Under the pieces are notes generated by a model. It was not told the origin of the DNA and did no database searches. It was given only the letters and a program-made list of their open reading frames with translations. 64,000 nucleotides of DNA from Neocallimastix lanati (nom. inval.) (taxonomy: Eukaryota; Neocallimastigomycota; Neocallimastigomycetes; Neocallimastigales; Neocallimastigaceae): NCBI GenBank assembly GCA_016946835.1, contig JACVTC010000212.1, positions 80,001-144,000 on the forward strand. The letters run 5' to 3'. A program made the position numbers and the translations under genes. How positions within the stretch are numbered: position 1 is the first letter of the stretch; each line of letters begins with the position of its first letter. This document shows positions 55,807-64,000 of this stretch, piece by piece.

Positions 55807-57174
55807 GTTATGGTTCGGATTTTATTAGAATTTTATTTAATTATTTATTTATTTTTTTTTCTGTCTACATTTTAATTATTGAAAAACTTCACTTATTTAT
55901 ACTTTTTGAAAAAAATAAATATGTAAAGCCTTTCTACATTTTATTATCATATTTTAAAAAAAATAATTTACTATTTCTAATTTCTTCAAATTTTATATTA
56001 TTTAAATTAAATAATTCATAAGTATTTTTATTTTAATAAATTTTCGTTATATAATTTTATATTATTTTTCATATACTAAAACTGAATTATTTAATATATA
56101 CGAAAAGAAACAAACAAAATTTAAAAAGATTTTACAGAAAAATAAAATTATTTTAATCAAGAATATTAATATAATATTCTTATATTTTATATAAAATAAA
56201 TTTAAAAACTCTAATATATTTATTATTAATCAATTAAGATTTGATTTTATTTGTGGGGAATAAAAATATTAAATAATCAATTTAATAATAAAATAAAATA
56301 CTAAAAAGAATACAATTTTAATATTGATATAATATAATAATAATATAATAATATATTTGAAAATAAAAATAAAATATTAAAATTGATAATAAACACTTTA
56401 ATAAAATAATAAAATTTAAGGTTAAATTATAGATATTGATATTAATAATAAAAATATAGAATTATTAATAATATTTTAGAAACTTTTAATAAAAAAAAAT
56501 TATATTTATAAAATAATTTAGTATAGAAAATATAGTAAAGTAATATTAAGTAAAAAACAATATAATGGATTCTAAAGTAAGTTGAAATTCTAATTAATAA
56601 TCCATTATATGTTCGTTCTTTACCATTACTGGTAAGGTTCAGGGAATAATAATAATAATTATATTTTATTTTTTTTTTTTTTTTTTTTTTTCTTATATGG
56701 TTTTTTTTTATTTTTATTAAGAAAATTACATTCATTTTATAATTCATTTATAATTTAAGCTTTAATTATAAAAATATAAATTATTTAATTATTTAATTAA
56801 TTAAAATTTCTTAATAATATTTATTTATATATTAAAAATATATATATAATTATTAAAGTGTAATTTAAAAAAAGTTATTTATACTTTAATTAAAAAGTTA
56901 TTATTTTTAATTGAAATTTTACTATTTTTAAATAAACAAAGTAAAGTATAATTTAATATTACAAATATATTTTTAAAATATTAAGAATAAACAATTAATA
57001 ACTTATTTTAATTTAATTAATATTATTTTAATTATTAAAAAGTTTAATTGAAAAGTTTATTAAGGTTAAAAAAATCTAAAAATTAAATAAAGTAATATTT
57101 TACTTAATTATTTGAAAATAATTAAATTTATCATATTTTTATTTTATTCTTTAGCATTACATTTAGAAATTAGA
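55807..57174. other. AT-rich spacer, no gene
   Basis: A hairpin TTACC / GGTAA lies within GTTCGTTCTTTACCATTACT (56607-56626), a block also found inverted near 63230 in the family F repeat. Poly-T 56665-56690. ORFs here are low-complexity and not credible. Confidence 0.4.
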
Positions 57175-57534
57175 ATAATAGTCTAGTGGTTGGTTGCAGT
57201 GACTATGACAAATACTACATGGGTTCGATTGTGACTTCGACTTATTTTACAAATTATTATTTTAAATAAATATTAATAATATTTTCTATAATTTTCATTC
57301 TACAAAAAATTATAGAATTTCATGGATTTTCTCGGTTAATTTATTTAGTCGGAAATTATTAGAAAATCCCAATTTTATAAATTTTATTATTACTTTTATC
57401 ATATGATTCATTTTAATCAATTAAAATCTTATTCTAAGAACTTTTTATACTTTTTCATTCTAGAAACTATTTTTCCGAAAAAAGAAAAATATGAGAGATT
57501 TCTTCAACAAAATATTTTGTGCTACTCCCCCAGA
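57175..57534 (+). repeat. Family F LTR-like repeat with tRNA-like head
   Basis: TAGTCTAGTGGTTGGTTGC (57180-57197) resembles a tRNA D-arm with A-box; AGTC / GACT pairs as a D-stem. GGGTTCGATTG (57221-57231) is B-box-like. It is followed, as in 36816-37420, by CATTCTAGAAACTATTTTTC and CCGAAAAAAG. It is too degenerate to be a tRNA gene. Confidence 0.5.
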
Positions 57535-57796
57535 TACAGATTGCTAGATAAAGTATGGTTGAGGAAGTAAGAGAATTATGATGCGAGCCGTTTTATAAGT
57601 TAGTGACAATAAAATCAGGACCGTTTAAAGTAATAGGCCTTGAGAAGAATAACAAAAACTACAGGCTCGATATTATCCGCTAGCCATTTTCAAACATGTA
57701 CCCAGTGCTCCATGTAAGAGCGTTGAAACCCTTTTTAGCTCTGGCTAGTTTATTGCTAACGTCAATCATTAGTAGCTTGCTCATTGGGAAAGGCCT
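57535..57796 (+). mobile_element. Ty3 family A fossil, 3' tip of pol
   Basis: Matches 14140-14603: the region after integrase (RYRLLDKVWLRK equivalent, GPFKVIGLEK-like) and the pre-LTR purine tract TTGGGAAAGG. It is broken, with several breaks, and old. Confidence 0.75.
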
Positions 57797-58348
57797 TGTA
57801 ACAGATACATAGTAACATGAAGCCTATCCTATGATAGTCTCTTGATTACGTAACGTATCTACAAACAGTTAGTAATTTCTAGCTAATAAAAAAATTCTTT
57901 CCTTAATTTCGTAAATTAAATTTTATTATATTTTTTAATTTATTTTATTATTAGTTATAAATTATAGGTAGTTTATTAAATGATTAGTATATTATGTTAA
58001 ATTATATAATTTATCAGTCATTCATTTATTTACATGTATAAAAATAATTGTACCTGTAACCGTAACGAGTTAAAGTTACTATTAACAAAAATTGTTAAAA
58101 CAAATATTAAATATTAAATAAATAAAAATAATTATTTTAAATAGATAAATTAGCTTAATGTAAGTCCTGTTACTGTTAAAGAGTAGAGTTAAATAATGTT
58201 TCGCTATATTCTTAAGTGTCAAAAATAATTAATTATAATTAAAATTAATTTTTTAAATAATAACTCTGATAGAGAGATGTTAAGTTATCTTAGTATTTAT
58301 CTTATTTATTATTTGTTATTTTAATATATATTAAATAAACGTTTTACA
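57797..58348 (+). repeat. LTR of family A
   Basis: 552 bp, TGTAACAGATACATAG...CGTTTTACA, more diverged than the other two. Its last four bases form part of the target duplication of the next LTR. Confidence 0.88.
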
Positions 58349-58349
58349 T

Positions 58350-59345
58350 TGTAATAATTTAATTATAAAATTAATTTTAATTAAAATATTAACTACAAAT
58401 TAATAATAACTTTAGTAAAAATTATTATTAAATTGAGAGAAATAGAAAGATAATTATATTTATCTTTTAAAATGGTGAAGAATTTATTATAATAAACTAA
58501 TATTAAAATTCACAAGATTTTTTGAAAAAAAATATTTATTTGTTTTGTTTTTTAAATTTGTTTTATTAAAACAAGCTTTATTAAATTAGAAATATAAAAT
58601 ATTTATTATTATTATTATTATATTATAATTGTTATATTATAATTGTTATAGTAATAATTCTTGATTTCTCAAAAAGAACTCAAAAGCCTTATTTATATTT
58701 TTTTTTTTTAAAAATTAGGTTAAAAACAAAATGTTTTTTCTAATATTAACAAATCTCTTATCTAGGAAAAGATTAGACAAAATAACCTAGATAAGTTTTT
58801 GATCGATATTCTATCCATTTCGATCATCGCATTAATTAAGTAAAACCAATCACTAAGAAGTGATTGGTTTTACTTAATTAATAAGGTTATTGGAAAAAAC
58901 CGTAATTGACTGATTAGCTAATTTAATTAATGATCGAAAATTAAAATAATAAAATAATAAAAGATATTTTGATCATAAAATGTAAATTATCTTATTACAT
59001 TAATAAAACAATATATATAAAATTTTGTAATTATCAAAATACAGAATACATTATAAAATACAAAATACATAATAAAATATATAATAGAATACATAATAAT
59101 GTTTAAATTTATAATCTAATTAAATGAAAAAACAAATATTAATAAATTAATAATTAAATGTATAAATGTATAATTAAATAAATTATTATTATTTATATAT
59201 TAAATTAATGAATGTTTAAAATTAAATTAAATAAATAATTAATAATATTTAAGTGAATATATATTATATAATTAAATAAATATATAATTATTACAACTAA
59301 AGAAAATATATTTATTATGTTAAAAAATAATTATAGATTCTTACA
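58350..59345 (-). repeat. Solo LTR of family B
   Basis: 996 bp with target duplication TACAT (58345-58349, 59346-59350). It contains an extra inverted AACCAATCAC / GTGATTGGTT-type stretch (58842-58870) and the TATA/hairpin module. Confidence 0.9.
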
Positions 59346-59782
59346 TACATTTAGTACAGGATTTTGAAAATATTATTTAATAATTTTTAATTGTATATTC
59401 CTAATAATTAATATTTTAATCTCTTTAAAAACCAAGAATAACAAATTAAACAAATTAATGTCTCTACAACTTCACTAAATTCAAACACTAAACTTTATAA
59501 TACATTATTTTGACTGAAATTAATTCCTCTTTTAAAAAACTTTTATTTATTTTTATTTTAATCCATCTTCCAAAAAATTTAATAGGCGGAGTAAAAGTTA
59601 TTTCTTTTACATTTGTTTTATAGTATATAAAATAGATTTAATTGGTTGAAAATTTTTTATTTTTTTTTTTAATATTTTTCTTAATATAAAATAATAAATT
59701 TAATAATAAAAATATAAAATATAAAATAATACTTTTTCCGACTTTGATAATTATTATAATATAACGTTGTTTCGTAAAACAT
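59346..59782. other. AT-rich spacer
   Basis: No ORF or repeat recognised; continues the flank of the family A LTR after the TACAT duplication. Confidence 0.4.
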
Positions 59783-62736
59783 TGTAAGAATCTCTAATTA
59801 TATTTAAAAAAATAATTAATCCATTATAGGATTAATTTAACCGCAGTACAAGTATCATAGGTTTTTGACACTACCTCCTCCAGGAACCATTATCAGGATG
59901 GTTAACAGTGGCACAAAATTGTTCGTAAAATAACATTTCATATTCGGCTAATACTGGGTCATAATTTTGTTTTTGTCAATAATATTTACATCAATTCAAC
60001 CTTTGGAATTATCTTTTCTAGTAGACAAGTATTGGTAGTTTCTCTTATGTTTTCTTGAGCTGTAAATCTTGATTATTTCTATTGGTGAATTTAACGTAGG
60101 GTTGTGAGAAATTCCTCCAAGAGAAGTAACTAATTTCCATAGGGTTGTATTTTCTTTTTTGGTAAGGTTCCAATTCACCATCAATTTAGAACACATATTT
60201 AGGAACGGTGAACCGGAAAAATCCAAGCAAAAGCTATTTTGTTCCTGGTAAACTCCGGTAATTTCAAAAGGACCATAGCGTCGAATTTGTAGCTTATATA
60301 ACGGGAATGGATTGAAGTTGGCAGGCTTCAACCGGACTAGATCAATAAGTTGGTAGTGGACCGGAGGGTTGGCATACTTCTTAACCTTAGTATTTAAATA
60401 GTTTTCCTTTTGAGTAGATAATATATATTTCAAGTTAGCTAGATTGTGGGCAAAGCTATAAATATGGCCACACCAAGAAAATTTACCAAGTAGGAGGTTT
60501 GAGGAATGACGTATAGCTGGTAGTTATATATGGCTAGGAAGAGAGCTTTGCCAGTAGAGGCATTAATCGAATTATTGTAGCAAAATTCTGCTAACCACTT
60601 ATTTTTCTGTAAGACTTGTTCCGAGTATCTTAATTTTGGCACAAATCTTTCAAAATTATACATAGTCTACTACATCTTTTTTCAGGTCTGGCCAGGTATA
60701 TCAGCGGTGTATTAATTTATATTTTCTTTTAATACCTAGGTTAACAACAATTTCATAATCATGGTTTAATTTCATGATGGTTTTTTAATTTAGGTGCGAC
60801 ATAAACCTTCCTTTCCCTCTTTAAGATAACCTCATCATCAAGAAACTAATTGTATATAATAGTTTTGTCCTTGGAGTCAAATTTGGCAGGTATATCTTGG
60901 ACAAAGTTCACTTACATTTACCCTGTTTTGTATCGTCTACAAAGAAAGACTATTGGTACGTGATTAAACAAGCGAAGTCTGAAGAGTCGTCAAATCCTTA
61001 TAGGAGATTCATCTAGGTTCTGACTAACGAGTACCTCATGGTCAACCCTACGGGAGAGTTGGTCGGCTTTACCATTTGATATCACTGGTCTATAGAAAAT
61101 GGTAAATTCAAAGGCTGAGAGGAATTCTTGACAACGATCTTGACTTTGAGTAAGTAATTGTGGTTTACTGGCGAAAAGTAAATTCCTGTGATCAGAGTAT
61201 ACCTGGGTTGGAAACTTACTGCCTAAAAGTAGGTGTCTACACTCAACAAAGGCTGTTTTAAAAGCTTTTTTCTCTTCTTCTTTCTTTTTCTTCTTTGGAT
61301 AAACATCCATAATGTTAAGAATTCGAATCTTTTTTATTAAAATTCAATCTATTCTTATTAGAATTGTTGTTATTATGGTTATTGTTTGATTGTTTTTGAT
61401 TATTTGTAAATTGTCTGTGGGCCGATAGACGACCTCTATCCTGGAAGCTATAGTTCGCATAGCAATAAAAGATCTTAGACCAGGGAACATTTCCAGAATT
61501 CTTATAGCAATTTGATCATTTAAACCAACAAGAAACGCATCCATTTTAGCTTCTTTATTCTATGATGACTCGTCTTTATAAGAATTGAATTCAAGTATAT
61601 AGCTTCTAATGTCGCCTAACCGTTTTTGCCTTGTAGTTCTGAGTTTTTGATTCGCAACGAATGTTGAGTCATAACTCCCATATACAGATTTCATTCTTTC
61701 TACGAAGGCTTCGTAATTTAACAAGCATGGATCCTGATTCTTCATAAGTGAAGCTGCCCAATTCATAGCATTGTCATACACCCTAGAAATAACGTAGTTT
61801 ACTTTTGTTTCGTCATTATTGATTCTATCAGGGTGAATCATGAAGATCAAATTCATTTTAGCTAAGAATCCCATAAGATAGCATCTGTCTTCGTCAAAAT
61901 CATCTTTTTAGGTTGCGTTTGCAAAATTGTTTTCTTCCATTTTGAATGTTAATTTAACTATTACTTTTGTAGTTGATTATTGAATAAATTGGAATAAGAT
62001 ATATTTAAGAACTATTTTTTCAGTATAGTAGATAATAATTAAATTATAATATTCTTTTGATTAAATAGGATTTGAATATATACATAGTAATAATTGATCC
62101 CACTGGAAATTATTTGAAATTGAATAAAGATTTGATGTTGAAATTTTAAATTTGTATGATATACTAAATTACTATAATCATATATATTTATATATATATA
62201 ATTATAGTAATTTAATAGTAATAGAGAAGTTGGAAATATTTCAGAAAAGATTAATGAGGTTTAAAATTTTTTGGATTAAGTTGATATAGAATTTCAGATT
62301 AAATTTGAGAATAATAGATTTGAGATTGTATATAATTCAGAGTTGATTTTTTTTTTTAAATTCCTTGTTTTAGTTTTTAGAGTGATAAAACGTCATATAA
62401 TTATTTTGGAAGATATAATAGTAAACAAATATTTTTTTTAATTATTTTTTATTTCTTATTGAATTGCTATAAGCCAAATCATATAGTATTGAGCCAGGAA
62501 ATATATATTTTTTTAAAGCTTTGCCTGGTAAGTCTCTTTAGCTCTTTATCGATAAACACAGATTAATTCGATTGTTAGTACCAATTTATGTAGAATCTGG
62601 ATGACAAAGTTTATGGTAACGATGCTCAACTATTTTCACTTTGGGAGCTAGACAAAACTTTTATATATAATGTGTAACAAATCTTAATGTTACTTAAGAT
62701 TGTTTTAAGGTTTTTTCACACAAAAGGTTCTCGACA
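59783..62736 (-). mobile_element. Ty3 family E retrotransposon fossil
   Basis: Minus strand. The proposed 5' LTR is 62589-62736 (TGTCGAGAACC...AGATTCTACA) with TATATATAAAAG, then ATTGGTACTAACAATCGA as a primer-binding site (near 62565-62583). Gag starts at 61940 (MGFLAKMNLIF, YGSYDSTFVANQKLRTTRQKR). Later parts are RNase H (VECRHLLLGSKFPTQ, YSDHRNLLF), integrase C-terminus (EFCYNNSINASTGKALF), a GPF segment (RYGPFEITGVYQ) and a chromodomain-like end. The 3' LTR is about 59783-59870 (TGTCAAAAACC...GATTCTTACA). It is broken in many places (about six or more) and shortened, so it is old. Confidence 0.75.
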
Positions 62737-63302
62737 CTAAAGTAATTCAAAATATGTTTTATTAAAATAAGTTTTTTATTAGTAAAAATGTAAATTATTA
62801 TTTTATTAATTAATTATGGTAATATTTTAAATTACTTTAAAATTAATTAATAAAAGCACAAGTAAAAATATTTTATTATGAAATTTTACACCTATTTATA
62901 GTTTTTCAGGAAAATTAATTATTTTAAGTTATCAGTTGTTATTAGTAATTATTAGAAATAAAAGAAAATTAAAGAAAATTAAAGAAAACAAGTTTTCGTT
63001 CTAGAAAATGAATCTTAGATAAAAAATGATAAAAAATATTAATAAAATAGATTTTTCTAGTTTTATCGGTTCAATTGTTTAACCGATAAACACTAGTAAT
63101 TTCTTTAATATTCTAGTTATAATAAATAAAAAGTTATTAAAATTTGGAAACAGTGGACGTCGAACCCTAAGGGTTTATCCCGACGGTTGTGGTAACTTAC
63201 CATTGAACCATGGTTACTAATTTTCTAGTTATTGGTAAAGAACGAACTGTAAAATAAAATAATAGCTTAGGTCGGTGTGGACAGACTATAATTTATTTTA
63301 CA
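62737..63302 (-). repeat. Family F LTR-like repeat with tRNA-like sequence
   Basis: On the minus strand: TGTAAAATAAATTATAGTC start, GTTCGTTCTTTACC, a tRNA-like stretch (63151-63220) with TGGTTCAATGGTAAG (A-box-like, as in tRNA-Gly) and GGGTTCGACGTCC (B-box-like), then ATTTTCTAGAACG, GAAAAACTATAAATAGG and TTTAGTGTCGAG. The order equals 36816-37420. The tRNA-like part does not fold fully as a tRNA. Confidence 0.5.
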
Positions 63303-63589
63303 CTATTTTATTATATCAACACTATAATTAATTATTTACTAAAACACTAAAACTAAAAAACTAATTTAATTTTTGTTTTATAAAAAAAATCCTTTTATTA
63401 ATATTTCTTATTTGTTGAATTTAACTATTCTAAAATCAACAATCACTTAACTGGGTACCGTAGGGTCCTTTACCGGAAAGCCTACTAGCAGTTAAGATTT
63501 TAAAATAAAATTTAAAATAAAATTTGTTTTATAAAAAAATAACTATTCTAATAATAGTTATAATACTAATTATTAAAATATAAAATTTA
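63303..63589. other. AT-rich sequence with a GC-richer hairpin at 63446-63496
   Basis: CTTAACTG (63446-63453) pairs with CAGTTAAG (63489-63496), enclosing GTAGG / CCTAC. The loop TCCTTTACCGGAAAG has unusually high G+C for this window. No ORF. Confidence 0.5.
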
Positions 63590-63752
63590 TACTATTCTAA
63601 ACTATACTAAACTATACTATTTTAAAACTATACTATTTTCTATACTATTTTCCAACTAAACTATACTATTTTCTATACTATTTTCCAACTATACTATTTT
63701 AAAACTATACTATTTTAAAACTATACTATTTTCTATACTATTTTCCAACTAT
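63590..63752 (+). repeat. Minisatellite of ACTATACTATTTT and TTTTCCAACTA units
   Basis: About ten units alternating ACTATACTATTTTAAA and CTATACTATTTTCCA. Confidence 0.85.
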
Positions 63753-64000
63753 CGTTCAATAGTTGAAAATTAACTCTTTTTATACTTTTTGAAAATCAAA
63801 ATTTAAATTGAATAAATTGTAATAAACTAACTAAAATATTATTATATATTTGTAATTACATTTAATAATAAATTACATGAATTTTATGAATTATTTTAAT
63901 ATAAAAACTATTTAAAACTATCTAATATTTCTAAAATAAATAAACAAAACGGCAAGTTTTTGTAAACAAACGGAAAAGGCAATTTTTCTTTGATTATTTT
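63753..64000. other. AT-rich end of window, no gene
   Basis: Nothing recognised; ends near AAACAAACGGAAAAGGC. Confidence 0.4.

Noticed and set aside
55764-56747. ORFs of 85 and 101 codons
   Set aside because: Composition is that of random AT-rich DNA; no motif, and poly-T runs through one of them.
57180-57240. Possible tRNA-Glu/Asp gene
   Set aside because: The D-stem pairs but the T-stem and acceptor do not.
63151-63220. Possible tRNA-Gly gene
   Set aside because: A- and B-box-like motifs exist, but acceptor and anticodon stems do not form; better explained as part of a repeat.

Overview
This window is an extremely AT-rich eukaryotic repeat island. Asparagine-rich (AAT) runs and A/T homopolymers are everywhere. 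The best-supported origin is an anaerobic gut fungus (Neocallimastigomycota, the Piromyces/Neocallimastix/Anaeromyces group). The reason is the repeated AAA-ATPase-like + PD-(D/E)XK nuclease family, a bacterial-type family known to be amplified in these fungi, together with chromodomain-type Ty3 elements and very high AT content. This is inference: no rRNA, tRNA or conserved housekeeping gene is present to confirm it.

Layout. 1-7504 is a cluster of AAA-ATPase/nuclease copies: a partial gene at the left edge, a decayed scrap, and a divergent inverted pair (2673-4438 minus, 5765-7504 plus). A 5'-truncated LINE with a 13-bp target duplication (1599-2527), a foldback (4858-5160) and a 158-bp MITE (5350-5507) sit among them. 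7875-10535 is the 3' part of a Ty1/copia fossil. 11329-16440 holds broken Ty3 (family A) pieces with one LTR. 17867-18840 is an LTR of family B. 19322-26412 (family C, minus) and 27084-34769 (family D, plus) are two Ty3 elements with matched LTRs and 4-bp target duplications; D is very young. 34796-37420 is a stack of solo LTRs inserted next to one another. 37484-42553 carries Mutator-like DNA transposon remnants, including a 3.9-kb inverted-repeat structure. 42645-45878 is a second AAA-ATPase cluster, with the only long uninterrupted host-type ORF (44079-45662). 45879-46624, 48719-55237 (family B element, target duplication CACAT), 55248-59345 (LTRs A and B) and 59783-62736 (family E) are further Ty3 remains. 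The rest is AT-rich spacer with minisatellites and hairpins.

No pathway or operon is encoded here. The window reads as nested transposon history on top of a segmentally duplicated AAA-ATPase family. The most unusual signals are: conserved slippery-site modules at two gag-pol junctions; repeated insertion of LTR elements within 1-26 bp of other LTR ends; palindromic tRNA-like motifs upstream of LTR-type TATA boxes; a short segment inverted between paralogous AAA flanks; and an AAA gene whose P-loop lies in frame but upstream of its first ATG.
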